In this document: positions 45,725-58,022 of the stretch, piece by piece | Numbering within the stretch: the stretch's first letter is position 1 | How the letters are laid out: every line of letters begins with the position of its first letter | DNA from: Amoebidium appalachense | Lineage: Eukaryota; Ichthyosporea | Direction of reading: 5' to 3' | Assembly: GCA_963693365.1 (NCBI GenBank) | Contig: CAVNZM010000008.1 | Coordinates: forward strand, 7,068,001 to 7,132,000 | Length of the DNA stretch: 64,000 nucleotides | Notes under the pieces: model-generated | Database searches by the model: none | Seen by the model: the letters and a program-made list of their open reading frames with translations, nothing else | Told to the model about the DNA's origin: nothing | Position numbers and translations under genes: made by a program

Positions 45725-46620
45725 GCCAACACACCCACATACATGCTCGCCAGACTTGGTCAAGATCTTTGCACATTTCGAATCCATTGCAACACATGCA
45801 AGAATTAGCATCATCATCCAGACATGTAGATATTACTGCTTACTCTATGTGGCCCTTAATGTACATTACTGGTTGGTTCTATTTAATAAATTTTTGGGCC
45901 CCCCGGCTCCAAAGTCGTTGCAAATGACCGTCTGTGTTACTGATGCATGTTGAGTGGCAGAGTAGTCTCCAAGGCTATGTACCCGCCGGCTTACGTAAGT
46001 GGCCGGGCCCGGCCTTACTACGCTGCGGGACGGCGACATACAAGGTATGCTAGAGAGCCGCAGGGTGACAGCACTTAAAGTGGCTAGTGGCAGAGGCCCC
46101 TACGGTAGCTCACGAGTCACGATTTGTGACCTAGACTCGCACGATACGAATATCATAATAACCTTAGGCTAATGAGTAACTGTTGCAGACGATAGGACAA
46201 ATATATGTCATTCATTCTGTAACTATGTATGCAACGGATAACTGTATCCTAGTGACCACTATGCTAAGAGACTCTGCAGCATTGTACTAACAAAAACATT
46301 TAACATCTACAATCACTGAACTGCCTCACAGCCACACTGCAAAAATGACGAAACATGACGGTATGCATTCGTGACTCAACCCTCAACCTCCCCTGGCTAC
46401 ATTCTAAATAGACATTCGCAGTCAGTAAGTTTGCACTTGAATTCATGAAATTCTTTTCGCAATGCCACAAAACATACAAGCACTCCACATTTTTCAACGG
46501 GTTAAGCTCACCTAATCAAGGTCCCCCCTCCCCCCCCCCCCCCCCCCTCCCCCCCTCCCCCCCCCTTCCTCCCCCCCCCCTCCCCCCCTTCCCCCCCCTT
46601 CCTTCGCTAGCCCCATTGCT
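44273..46620. other. Convergent intergenic region between the SET and globin genes
   Basis: Holds the 3' ends of both genes. There is no canonical AATAAA close to the SET stop; AT-rich TTTTAAATTTTATAATTG follows it immediately. G-runs at 44800-44836 and 45691-45721, GT repeats at 45640-45664, a GGGCAT hexamer array near 45385-45420, and AATAAA on the plus strand near 45887. A C-run block at 46520-46600 abuts the globin stop. Confidence 0.5.
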
Positions 46621-47060
46621 CTACGATACTGTGCATTCCTTGCCTCGGCTTTTCACTCCGTGATTCGACGCCACCACAAATGCAGAAATGGACCCCAGCA
46701 GGTACCCCCACACACATTCCTCCTCCCGGCTTAAACCCCCCCACACGTGATTTTTCAGAGTCTCCACAAAACACTGTTGGAAGTGCGTGTTCATTCCTGG
46801 TGCCAGCCCCAGTCTGGAGTGCAGCCGACCAATCACCCAAAGCTGTGCAGCTGAAAAAAAAAAGGGAGGGGACGGGGGGGAAGGGCAGGGGAAGGGGGGG
46901 GGGGAGGGGGAGGTGGGTAGGACGGGACGGGTGTGAGTTAACTGCATGTACACTACACAGAACAAGCTATATGTGGCTTGAAATGATTCGAGTGCACACA
47001 GCCAAATGGGGGGATTTGACTAGAGCCCGTTATTCGTGGTGGAGAGAGGGATTTGAGGGC

Positions 47061-47098
<38 letters not shown>

Positions 47099-48203
47099 GG
47101 GGGGGGGGCCAGTATTTGGGACACACTTGTGGTTTTCGTGTGTGTGCGTGCGCGCGCGAGCCCGTGTGTGTGTGTGTGTGTGTACATGCATAGTTGTTGT
47201 TGAATAAATGGGGGGGGGGGGGGGGGGGGACGAGGGGGTGGGGAGAGAGGAAGCGGGTTTGTGTGTGTGTGGTTGTGTTGCTCCGGGGGGGGGGGGGGGG
47301 GGGGGGGGGGAGGGTAGTTTGGGGGTTAGGGGTTTAGGGGGGGGGGGGGGGGGGGGGGGGGGTCAGTACCCAGCTTCTCTGGCTGGTCAACGACTCTCAA
47401 CAGCTCTGCCGTAGCCGTGTGAAGTTGGGAATGGGGGGGTTCCGGCTGCTGTGATTTTTATCGTTAGATATTCAACTATGGCTGCATGATAATATGCTGT
47501 GGTGGTGAGATACACAAGATTACAGGTTTTGATGGAGGGATAGTAGCAAAGATATGCGGAAAGCGGAAGGTTATTGGCGAGATGTACCGAAATACAGGTA
47601 TTATTTAGTAGTGCTGACATAGGAGCCAAGGTATAGGGAGTGGAAATCACTGGATGGATCAAAGGAATGTAGGAGGAGAAGGTGGGGGGGGGGGGGGGGG
47701 AGGGGGGAGGGGGAGGGGGGAGTGGGGGGAGGGGGGAGGGGGGCACTGGCTCAGGGCAGGGTGACATGCCACAGAGGAGACGGCAGGGAGGGCGGGGTCT
47801 ATCACCAACCTGAAAAAGTGGTTTTGCCTCAGGCATTGCACCGAAAAATGATCTGTAGAAATCAGCCAGGAAATGGGTGTGGGCCACCTCCGCCCATGTC
47901 TTCAGCATACGAGGTTGGTGTGGGCCCACCCTGTCTGCTATAAATAGCGCCACCCGCTTGGGGTCGGTTGCGTATTTGCCCATTTCAATCTGCAGCATGT
48001 CGCTAGCCTGTGAGTGCCAAATACAAATTTAAGCCATCAATGGTTTATGTTATTTTTTATTACTAGTTACCTCACATGTGCTTGTTGGGCGCAGAGCCGA
48101 GGAAGGAGTTCTAAATATAGCTATGGGTGGTAGTATCTATGATGGCTAGGGCCCCGTATCATGGGAGGACTGCAAAGGGGAGGAGAGGGAAGAGAAGGCG
48201 GGT

Positions 48204-48234
<31 letters not shown>

Positions 48235-48758
48235 CGCAAGGAACTTCGGGTTGTGATGGTTGGCCTATAAGAAGGAGCATGCAAATTAGAACGGGCCTAG
48301 CACTCTTTGCCTGTCGGGGAGAGCGGGGTGAGATGGTGGGGGGGGGGGGGGGAGGGAGGGAGGGGGGAGGGAGAGTAGGTGCATCTCTCACCATGTGGTA
48401 GAACACGTGCCATGCCTCAGCTATCTCCGGGGTCCACCCAAAGCACAACCTCTCTCTCAGGCCCATCACCAGGGCCGTGCCCAGATGAGTGAACATGCCT
48501 GGGGTCACCCCCATGCACACGTGGGTGCCTGCCAGGTTGGCTAGGGCATCCCTCAGACGGTTTGGGTTATCGAGGCAACTGAGTAGAAGCCCAATGGCTC
48601 GGGCCAGTTTGACGCACATGCTGACACGTGTGCATGCAATGAGCTTGGCCTGTGTGTGTTCAAGTGTTGGGGTGGGTGGTTTGATGGTGGTCCTGGATGG
48701 TGGTGGTGGTGGTCGGTGGTTGGGGGGGGAGGTGGGGGGGGGGGGAGGTGGGGAGGGG

Positions 48759-48789
<31 letters not shown>

Positions 48790-48877
48790 AGGGGGAGAGG
48801 CAGAGGGGGAGGGAGGGGAAAGGGAAAGGGGAAGGGGGAGGGTGCAGAAGGCTGGGAGAAGGAAGGGTTCAAGGGGG

Positions 48878-48912
<35 letters not shown>

Positions 48913-49101
48913 AGAAAAGGGGGAAAGAGGGAAGAACTCGGGGAGGGGGAGATGACGGAGGGGGGAGATGGGGGGCGGGGGAACGTTAGCGCTGAGTGGC
49001 ATTTTTATCATATGGCAGGTGCTATGGTGGATCTAATAAAAGAGTCCAAGGTAGGAATTCTCGAATAGGTCTAAATCCAATGTTTTTAAAGTTTCTTCTT
49101 C

Positions 49102-49165
<64 letters not shown>

Positions 49166-49834
49166 AAGGGCATCCGTCACGTACCGTTTAAATTTGCACT
49201 ACTTCACATTTTGAGGCTGAGCAAAAATATCCCATAAGATTTTCTGGTTTGCACAAGGGCTCAACCGTCGTTCGGTCTGCCAGAGTCACGGGGCCCCCTC
49301 TAGCCTTCGGTGTTCTTCTTCTTTTCGCAGTAGCGGTTTAAGGTCCAAGTGAGAAATTGTTGCCAAGTGCAATGATTGCTTTTCAAATTGCCTATATACA
49401 GAAATGTTTCTTTTTTGGCATTGCCATATAAGGTGTGCCATCGAAAATGGCCCCCCAATAGACCTTAATGCAGGCACACACAGTGCCTTACCTCAGGTGC
49501 CAGGGCAAACAGGTGGCTAAAAATAGCCTCAAACAGGTCCAGTGCTGGCGTCTGCGTGCCTTGCTGGGTCGTGCCCTGCTCACGTGACAGTGCCGCTTGC
49601 CACGTGCTACGTACCAGTGCCTTCTGACCATCGCTCAGTTTCTTGCTTTGTGCACGTGCCGATCGAGCCGAACCGGAAAAACTACTAGCACTGTTACTCA
49701 GAGAATAATGACGGGAGAGTAGCTGGTTCTTGGGGCTGAAGGTTGGGGAAATGACGGTGTCGGTGGATGCGGCAAGGCAGGCAGGCAGAGAGGCCACAGA
49801 CATCCGGGCAATGTTGGGCGGTGACCCGGGCAGG
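46621..49834 (-). CDS. Two-domain globin
   Basis: Exons found: 49492-49834, 48392-48620, 47810-48007, 47370-47403, 46621-46850 (stop TAG 46621-46623). Domain 1 starts KLSDGQKALVRSTWQAAL, LFEAIFSHLFALAPE (helices A-B). After a gap it resumes CVKLARAIGLLLSCLDN, then LAGTHVCMGVTPGMFTHLG (proximal His of helix F) and FGWTPEIAEAWHVFYHM (helix H). Domain 2: RMLKTWAEVAHTHFLADFY, PEAKPLFQ; after a gap LLRVVDQPEKL, then IGRLHSRLGLAPGMNTHF (proximal His), ending LSREEECVWGYLLGS. Phases show that one exon per domain is missing in my model, covering the CD-E region with the distal residue. Resemblance is closest to neuroglobin/hexacoordinate-type globins. Oxygen or NO handling is the family role; the N-terminus before 49834 is not resolved. 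Confidence 0.75.
48660..49150. repeat. G-runs and C-run in the globin gene intron
   Basis: GGT/G tracts at 48690-48990 and a C-run of about 48 at 49104-49151. These lie where the missing domain 1 exon should be; collapsed or misassembled sequence here could have removed it. Confidence 0.9.
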
Positions 49835-49858
49835 CTGAATTGGGGAAGAAGCCGACGT

Positions 49859-50362
49859 TTAGGAGTTTTTTGTTGGGTGGGTGGCAGGGAAAGTGTGGTC
49901 GTGTTGGTGACACGTGTGGGGGGCCCCTTTGAATGTGAATATTCGCAAGGGGGGTGTCACTGCGGCGAGGTGCCTGGGGATGGCGGGGCACATTGCCCCG
50001 ATACCGTGCAAGTCAATTTTGTCTATGCTCTCAGTCATGACGTGGTCTGTGTCCACTGCTACCACGGAGCATTCGGGAGGGTAGGGGGTGCCGGGGTGTT
50101 CAAGTTGGGTCTTGTGTTGCTGTGGGTGGGTGGGTGCTTCAAGATGCACACAGTGAGCGGCTAGTGGCCGAGTGCCTAGGAGCATGTCACAGTGGCATGC
50201 CATCATGTATACCGACTGGTGACCTACCGAGTGTTGCAAGTTTGAGTGTTCGCGGGCTCGCAGTTTATAATAATCAGACTTCTGACTCGGACTGACTGAG
50301 CTCGAGACTGAGTAATGATCTCTGTCGGTTAAGTCCCGGAAAACTAGTATGGCACAAAACAA
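49859..50362 (-). CDS. Possible upstream exon(s) of the globin gene
   Basis: A minus-strand frame of about 168 codons stays open here, with LHGIGAMCPAIPRHLAAV and KGAPHTCHQHDHTF, but I see no clear donor joining it in phase 2 to the exon at 49834. No family recognised. It may be 5' UTR or chance. Confidence 0.25.
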   Translation of the reverse strand: MFCAILVFRDLTDRDHYSVSSSVSPSQKSDYYKLRAREHSNLQHSVGHQSVYMMACHCDMLLGTRPLAAHCVHLEAPTHPQQHKTQLEHPGTPYPPECSVVAVDTDHVMTESIDKIDLHGIGAMCPAIPRHLAAVTPPLRIFTFKGAPHTCHQHDHTFPATHPTKNS

Positions 50363-50369
50363 AAAGTTA

Positions 50370-52125
50370 TTTTCACACGAGGTTGCACTCTGTCACACTC
50401 GAGCTCTCCAAGTATTGGGAATCATTCTGCACAGTACGCCACACCAAGCCAAACACATCACTGTGACTGGAAGCACAAAGACTGCTCTTCTACACATTCA
50501 TGATCACAGGGTACGTATGTATCCAGGGGTTACCCTGCAGTGCACGTGTATATGCCAGTATCCTGCAAATATTGAGAAAGAAAGAGCCTCGACTGCCAGG
50601 CCTGGCACCATAATAACAAACCAATACTGAATTTCTTGAACAGTTGTTATCAACATGTATTACTAGTGGTAACTATTACGTGGTTGCACGCGTCGTCCGC
50701 CGGACAGAGTCCAGAATGCCTTGCAGCCCCACCGTGGCTGCCTTCTTTGAAGGGTCTTCGGGCAGTGTTTTATTGCACGGGGCCAGGCACCTTCGGCCTG
50801 ATAACTGATCTCAATGATTGCTGAACGAGTCAACTTGTGTCAGCCGTGTGGCGCGGACCAGCGGCCGAACGTTCGGCTTTTTATGTTGAACAAATGGTTA
50901 TTGGTGACGTCAGTGAGCATAAGGAATTATATAATGCTACATGTACATATGATGTATGACGATAATTGTGATAGTAATAAGTGATAATTATAATCCATAA
51001 GCATGATGACCGAAATGATATCTGGCAGGCCTGCAGTTACTGTACTGAAAGAGAGAAGGGTCAACTTACGGCATGCCCGTGCGCCAGTGGAGGCTCCCTG
51101 GACTCCGCCCGACTCCCTCGCTGAACAACAGTGCGTGCAAAATTGGAAAGTGAGCGCGTGCAGTGAGAGAGGCCTGAGAAGTGAGGGCTGAGGGGCAGTG
51201 AGTGCGCGTTTCAAATTTTGTATGGTGACAGGAGGCCTTGCAACGAGACCTGACCATGAGTTGCAATTGTGTGTGAGCTCGGGTACAAAGCCAGGCCCAG
51301 GCCCCATCTAGATCTATCATGATCTGCTGCAGGGCAGCACTAACGAATTGCATATGTTAGTATTTTTATCATTATTATTATTTTTGGAAAAAAACACACA
51401 CATACAAACCAGTGGTAGCCATATCCTAGTATTGGTATGCACAATGTAGCCCCCACTAAAGTGCAGTAATTATAATGAACGTGTATCATGATTCACGCTG
51501 ACACGTACTGACGGTGTCACACGCCATCTCAGACGCACTCAGTGCAGCCCGCCGCCTTTCTTCTTCGCAGCCTTCCTTCTTCGAATTCGCAGCAGTCACT
51601 TCGCGTACACAGATAAGCATTGTCATTACTAGCGAGACATTTCTGCTGAGGTAGGAAGGAAAATAAGGCACCACCTCAGTAGGTGGTAGGGTTCACGAGG
51701 TTCACTGCCTCCGGCTGATCATGAGGCTCGAGGCCACGCCCTGTACCGGTACGGTACCGGGTAGGCTGTACCGGATCCCGCAGAGTGGGATCGCGGAGAT
51801 AGATATCTAAGTGTAGTTATTGAGGCGATTTTGCATATTTAGGGCATCAGAGCTTTTACTAGCCCTTTATGCATTGCAAATTTGCAATACCATGGTCACT
51901 ACATGTACAAGGTCTTATTCATGAGTGTAAACCTGCCTAGCTAAGGTGGGACGACTTCAGTTCTCTGAGAAGTTGTCTCTGGAATGTAACTGAATCCCTT
52001 GTCTCCAATAAAAGGGGTCGAAGGTCCAAAAAGCTGTCCAATCAGATACATCCTGACATGTAAGCCAATCAGGCGCATCTTTTTTATCATGAATCAAATT
52101 CCAATTGCTTTGAACAGATGACGCC
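50370..52125. other. Intergenic; possible 5' exon of the globin gene
   Basis: A consensus minus-strand donor, GCATGCC|GTAAGT with the exon ending at 51070, suggests a transcribed (perhaps untranslated) exon upstream of the globin gene. TACCGGTACGGTACCGGG near 51744 is strongly palindromic. No other feature is supported. Confidence 0.3.
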
Positions 52126-52136
52126 ATCATGACGGT

Positions 52137-52265
52137 TCTTGGTGCCCAGGGTGTGAAATGTGAACTTACTTGATGGTCAGTGCCATTTTGGCACCTTCGC
52201 CCTGCCTCGATGGCCCTAAGGCACCAACCGTTTTTAGGGGTGTTTTTCCTATATTGTTGGCTCAG
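52137..52265 (-). repeat. Dispersed repeat, copy 2 (inverted relative to 8.5 kb)
   Basis: Reverse complement carries AAAAACGG, TTAGGGCCATCGAGGC, TGCCAAAATGGCACT and TTTCACACCCTGG in the same order as 8508-8602. Confidence 0.65.
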
Positions 52266-52725
52266 CTCGAGCTCGGGTTACTGGTTGAAAAATAGTGGAC
52301 CTGAATCCAGAACGTCAGCGACATTTTTCTGGCCTTTAGGGTTGGCCCTAAATTTGTAAATTCACGCGGCCTGCCCAAGTTGCTGCAGGATTGAAGTGAA
52401 AGAACTTCATAGAAAGGAAACAGAGCCCCGTTATATTTACAGCAGAGACCAGGAGTCGACTCGACTCCATGCATGTACATGACCAATGAATTAGGTGATA
52501 AAGCTACCTATAAAGTACGAGCTTGATTTGTTTTGTAATACTATTTAATAGAACGTTTAGCCCGCGTCATGACCGTCACACGGTATCTGACACAAAATAG
52601 AAACGATACTACTTCTTTAAGGCTATGCGATTGGTTGATTTGACCAGATTCAAGGAGGCTAACAGCCGCTGATTGGCTGACTGACCGGCGCGCGCCGCGC
52701 GGATGAGCGGCGCCGCGGCGAGCCC

Positions 52726-53000
52726 CAGGGGTGTGGCAGAGCCTTGATGACTTGACTTGACTTATAGTTATAATTGGCAGCTGGAGCTTGTGACTTAACT
52801 TGACTTGGAGTCGCGACTTGAAAACCATCCGGGCCCTCAGTCCGTTCGAGTTTCCCCCCTACATACCCCCCCCCCCCCCCCTGGCCCCGCTCCTCCCCCA
52901 ATTGCAAGTCACCTCCCAGTCACGCCTGATGGCCTTTGACTCAAGTCAGGAGCTATCGTGACTTCAAGTCGCGATTCGGAGTCAAGTCGCCACACCCCTG
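52726..53000. mobile_element. hAT-like MITE with 12-bp terminal inverted repeats
   Basis: Begins CAGGGGTGTGGC and ends GCCACACCCCTG, exact inverted repeats of 12 bases bounding 275 bases. CAGGGG-type termini are typical of hAT transposons. The 8-base flanks (GCGAGCCC and GCGGCGGC) are only partly alike, so target-site duplication is uncertain. The interior is built of repeated CAAGTCA/TGACTTG words in both orientations plus a C-run at 52867-52881. No coding capacity. Confidence 0.6.
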
Positions 53001-54060
53001 GCGGCGGCTCATGAGTCATGATATATTGAGTATTAGCTAGCTCTGCGCCGGTCTAAATTTGCCCACCGCGCTATGTACAAGGCACTACAAAAACTTTTTA
53101 TTAGGCACCCAAAGCCTGTTTACTAATAGGAAAAAGGCTTTAAGTTATTCCAATTTCTTTCGAATAGTGTGTTACCTCGATAGTAGCTCCAAGGCTAACA
53201 TTGACTAACTGTGTAAGGCGCCGACATATATACATACGCCATAATTGATCATGATCATGAGCACATTGACTGCTATGCCGTTGACCAATAGGAACTCGCT
53301 AAAAAAATAGTACATTTCTACTATTTGTTCCTTTCCACCCCATAATGCGGGCAAGTAAAGTGTGCGTGCACCGCACATGTGGTTGGTGGTTACTATCATG
53401 ATCAACCACCTGATGTCATTCATGTGCAGACGGTGCACGGCGCACTACTGTTCTTCTTTACACACTATTTATTGTTCCACGGTGATCGATGGGGATCTGG
53501 GCTCTTCTGTCAATGGATATCAGGGCTATGTACTGCCAAAATAGGAAGTGCCAACGAGATCGGGTGGTCGGACTCTGTGACTCAAAAATGACTCCTCAGT
53601 CCTCAGTGACCTCACTCACATGTTCGGCAGTGTTCACGGTCTATCTTCGAAAGTTCCAACACGCGCACAAAGTTGACTCACTGACTGGTCTAAGACCCGG
53701 TCTCCGGGAGGCCAGGGGAGGCAAACCGTGCACGCAACACTACCGAGACGGCGAGTCAGCAGACACGGCCCGGCCACCTGGGTCACTCATTCATGAAAAT
53801 GTCTACATTTGGAAAATACTGGCAAGGCGCAGGGTTACGTACGTATAATATATATTGCAGGCTGTATGTATGTACGGACCATCCGTATGGACCAGAGCAC
53901 AACTTTTTGTCTCAGGCAGTCCGAGTGGGCCCCTTCAACTTTTAGCAATCGATATCTACCATGATATGCATATGGCAGGGCTGGCCATGGGGATTGTTCA
54001 TAGTGTGAAAGTAGCTAGGGGGTTAACGTTCGGTCGAGCCTCATGATCAGGGGCGGCCGG
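53001..54060. other. Intergenic, no recognised gene
   Basis: Unique sequence with several short open frames, none supported by splice signals or similarity. Confidence 0.45.
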
Positions 54061-54064
54061 GTAT

Positions 54065-54103
<39 letters not shown>

Positions 54104-54118
54104 AGGCGGGGGGAGCCT

Positions 54119-54159
<41 letters not shown>

Positions 54160-54405
54160 CGGAGGGTCCGGAGGGTTGCAATTGTTGGCCCTTTCTCTCA
54201 GCGGCAAGCTTGGACAGGCGCCCGCTGTGTACATGTATGTATACGTACGTACAGCAGACCAAATCTACGTATAATAGGGTGGCCTGATGTTCCTACTATT
54301 TTTTTTTTTTTTTCCAAAGCCGAATGAATGGCTGGGAAAAACTAGTACTTGATTCAAAGGGTGGGAGAGTTGGGGGGGGGGGGGGGGGGGGGGGGGGCAG
54401 GCCCG

Positions 54406-54483
<78 letters not shown>

Positions 54484-54485
54484 CA
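54061..54485. repeat. G-runs, T-run and (CA)n
   Basis: G-runs at 54067-54101 and 54121-54159, T-run at 54299-54314, G-run at 54373-54397 followed by CA repeats to 54481. Confidence 0.95.
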
Positions 54486-54489
54486 CGCC

Positions 54490-55024
54490 CAAGCACTGGC
54501 TCAATCAGACCAGTGCAGTGAGGTGTACCTCGATCCTCATGCAATGGCACATTTCGGCCGTGCTGCAGTGATACTTGGGGTCCATATGATGTGACCCCCA
54601 TTTTATTCTCATGGTATGCATGTTGATTAACATGAAGCCTGTCTCCAATTTCCAATGTATCATAAATCTAAATATGGAAGCCCCCCACTGACGCTTGCAG
54701 CGTTTCATATAAAATGTAGTTAATCTTTCATACAGGTATAATTCAACTTTCATTCATACTAGCGTGTTGCTCAAGCTGGGTCACTAACTCCAAACGAACC
54801 AGGCCATTATCAAGTAATCAGCTCGGCTAATTCAAAACATGCAAGTGCAATCCTTTGCCCATCATACTACTAAGTATGCCCCCCCCCCCACCCCCCCCCT
54901 TTTCCCCCAAACACACGGATGTGTTTCTGGCTGGTAATATGCAAGTCCCTGCCTGCCTGTATGTGCACTGTACACGCGATTGAAAGATGTGTGTTATCTC
55001 TATTGAGAGAGGACGCCCGTGCGC

Positions 55025-55096
<72 letters not shown>

Positions 55097-55680
55097 GGCG
55101 TGTACGTGTGTGTGTGCGCGCACGTGGGCATGTACGTGTGCATATGTGCATGTGCGTGTGCGTGAACACTTGCGCCTGTATTTCAAGCCAGTAACCCAAA
55201 TGCAACGTAAGTATGCTAAGTCCTGATAAGTGCAGATAATGATCTAGCCACGCCACTACACCAGGCATGCACATACTGCCTGGATCTTGCAGCCTATGTC
55301 TTTGGCGCACACGGGAGACACGAGCACACGTGGAGCTGAGCTGCAGCCGCACTGGGCTCATTGCTTCTCGGGCATTCCATCCCCGGTATCGGAGGACATC
55401 ATCTTGCTGTGGTGGTGGGCGGTTGATATGGGGGAGAGAGGGGGATATATATATGGAGGGAGAGGGAGGCCGGCAGGGGGGGGGGGGGGGGGGGGGGATT
55501 AGGGAGGGAGAGGGAGAGAAGAAAGGGAGAGAGGGAGGGAGAGAGAAAAAGGGTACGTGTGTGTGCAGTTTGTGTCGTGTTTGTGTACACGTGAGTACAT
55601 GTATGTGTGTGTCTGGGCGTGTGCTGGTGCTTGTGCGTGCGGATGCCTGTGTGGTGAGTGTGATTGTAGGTGAGTGGGTG
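54490..55680. other. Intergenic with (GT)n and purine tract
   Basis: C-run at 54879-54898, GT repeats at 55028-55090 and a GGGA/G purine tract at 55425-55545. No recognised exon. Confidence 0.6.
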
Positions 55681-55685
55681 AGTAA

Positions 55686-56153
55686 GGGCGTGTTTGGCAG
55701 CCGAAAATAATCGTATTCGTGTCAATTTCGCGAAAAGACGAATAATCGTGTTCATAAAAATATTTTGTGGTATGCGTATTTAGGGGCAATGATACGATAT
55801 GGCGTACCAAACACGCCTAAAGGAACACGCTCCCGCTTCGACATCGACACAATATCTTGATACGATACAGGAATGCGAAATATCATCATTTGTACGATTT
55901 CATTGGTAGTCGATCGACCAATCGTAAATTAGAATGGCTTAAAGCGATCCGATTGGCTAAAAGTTATTTCGTGTTTTCGAAAATCACCTGCGGAGGTGAT
56001 TTTCGAAAACACGATATAACTTCGATGTCCAACGTCTTGATCGTGTCCGGAAAGCTGTGGCCTGTTTGGCAGGACACATTTTCTGAATCGTGTCATTACG
56101 CGAAAAGACGAATACGATAAAGACACGATATAACTGCGCTGCCAAACACGCCC
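55686..56153. mobile_element. MITE-like element with 16-bp TIRs and a central 20-bp palindrome
   Basis: GGGCGTGTTTGGCAGC (55686-55701) and its exact reverse complement (56138-56153) bound 468 bases. Both arms continue with related words (CGAAAAGACGAATA). Near the centre, a 20-base arm starting CGTGTTTTCGAAAATCACCT (55970-55989) is perfectly inverted around GCGG (55994-56013). An internal CCAAACACGCC at about 55808 suggests a nested or partial second copy. No protein-coding capacity; a non-autonomous foldback/MITE is most likely. Confidence 0.75.
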
Positions 56154-56159
56154 AAAGTG

Positions 56160-56893
56160 ACTGGGTGGGTGAGTGAGTGAGTGGGTGAGTGAGTTATCAT
56201 TGAGTGAATGTGTACATGTGTGCATGTGTACACATAGGTGTGTGTGTGTGCGCGCGCAAGTGTGTGTGTGTGTTTGTGTGGGAGGGGGAGGGAGGCCAAG
56301 GTTGGAAGGGAACGAAACATGTGTGCAAAGCCAGGGTGGGGTGCGGGAACGAAAGAACGAAGGGAAAGTGATGTGTAGGTCGCAACCATGCACTTGCTAT
56401 GTAATCTTGTAATGTTGGAGGTAGAGAGAGGAAGTGAAGAGTGCATAGCATCAGTGTTGGACGGGAGTTAAGGTAAGCAGAGGTATAGCGGTTGCTTCAG
56501 GTGTATACATAGCATGCATACCTACACAGGAAGGCAGGCATGCAGGCATGCACACATGCACACCAGCACAAGCACACCCACACAGGCACACACAGGCACA
56601 CACAGGCACACATCGCTATGCAGATCGCCCCGTCGTTCTTGACACATGCAACACATCCAGAAAAGCACATGACTAACACTAACTGACCCTCACCCATACG
56701 GATCGACATTGACACACAAAGATCTGACTCCCACATGCAAGAGTCACCTCGTGAATATTGGGATTTATCCTTGCACAGTCCACGGCAGCTTGCGCGCTCT
56801 CTCTCTCACCCGCTCTCTCTCTCTCGCTCTAATATATATATATCCCCCCCCCCCCCCCCCCCCCGCCCTTCTCTCTCTCACTCTCTTCTTCCC

Positions 56894-56930
<37 letters not shown>

Positions 56931-57793
56931 CCGCCCCCTTTTCTTTCTTCCCTCCCTCCCCCCCTCTGCCTCCGTCCCCCCCTCTCGCCGGCATCACCAA
57001 CATAGAACCCATTAACCAACGAACCAATCACATACCTCAACAGTCCGCTTTTCCTTGATACTCCTGAAGGGCTCCTAGTTCGTGGTTGCGCACTGGCACT
57101 CCGTGTCCTCCCAGCGCTGTGGTAACGTCTATGTGTTAGAGGGTGGCAAACATGAAAGCAAAAACCTTGAAACGCCACAAGGACTATGACAATAATGAGG
57201 GGGGAGGGGGGGATGGGTGGGGTAGGGGAAAGGGGCCGAGGGAGGGAGGGATTGCAAAGCAATATTTGCCTCACGAGATCGGCAATCATGGGAACTAAGA
57301 CATCGATAACCCACAAAGGTGAGAGCACAAAACGCCAGGGCGGGCGGGCGGGGCGGGCGGGCGGGCGGGCGGGTGGGCTGGGGGGGAGGGGGTGGAGGGT
57401 CTGGCACCTGTCTCTGTCCCGTGGGGATGTGGAGGCATTCGATGGTCCTCTCAGCAGCTCCCTGCCCCATTCATTAGCCAAACCCCCCCTCCCCCCCCCC
57501 CAAATATATTTAATAATAGAAAAACAACACCCACCACTACCGCCACCATACACCCCAGCCCCTGTTCTGAATGAATAAAACAGGACAGCAACCTAACCCC
57601 CCTAGAGCACCTCCCCCCCCCCAAACTTCATGATAAATGAATAAATGAATATAAAATAAAAAACCACTCTGCAAACATCGTAAGGTGCGTACCCTCTGCC
57701 TTGCACGGACCCTGTACGGGCCACCGACGCCGTATCACTGCGGCTGCTCTTTTGGAACGACTGCCGGTTCTGAACATCACCGTGGTGGCCATC

Positions 57794-57857
<64 letters not shown>

Positions 57858-58020
57858 AGCAAGTGAGTGAGTAAAGTGTTTGCTTGATCAAACGATTGCT
57901 TGATTGCTTTATTGATCGAGTGAGTATGCGCACGCGTGGGACTCATAGTTTCTGGCGTATCTTTCATTCATGAAAACAGCATTCAAATAGGACACACACA
58001 CGGGCACAGGCGCACCACTT
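56160..58020. other. Intergenic, repeat-rich; 3' flank of the TPR gene
   Basis: GTGA repeats at 56160-56200, CACAGG repeats near 56580, a TA tract and C-runs at 56830-56930, a GGGC array at 57340-57375 (G-quadruplex-prone) and GT repeats at 57796-57848. No recognised exon. Confidence 0.5.
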
Positions 58021-58022
58021 CG

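Noticed and set aside
49286-49477. Minus-strand frame as the missing domain 1 globin exon
   Set aside because: Overlaps the donor of the 49492 exon, has no acceptor and lacks globin CD-E features. A related sequence near 36.7 kb suggests an interspersed repeat.
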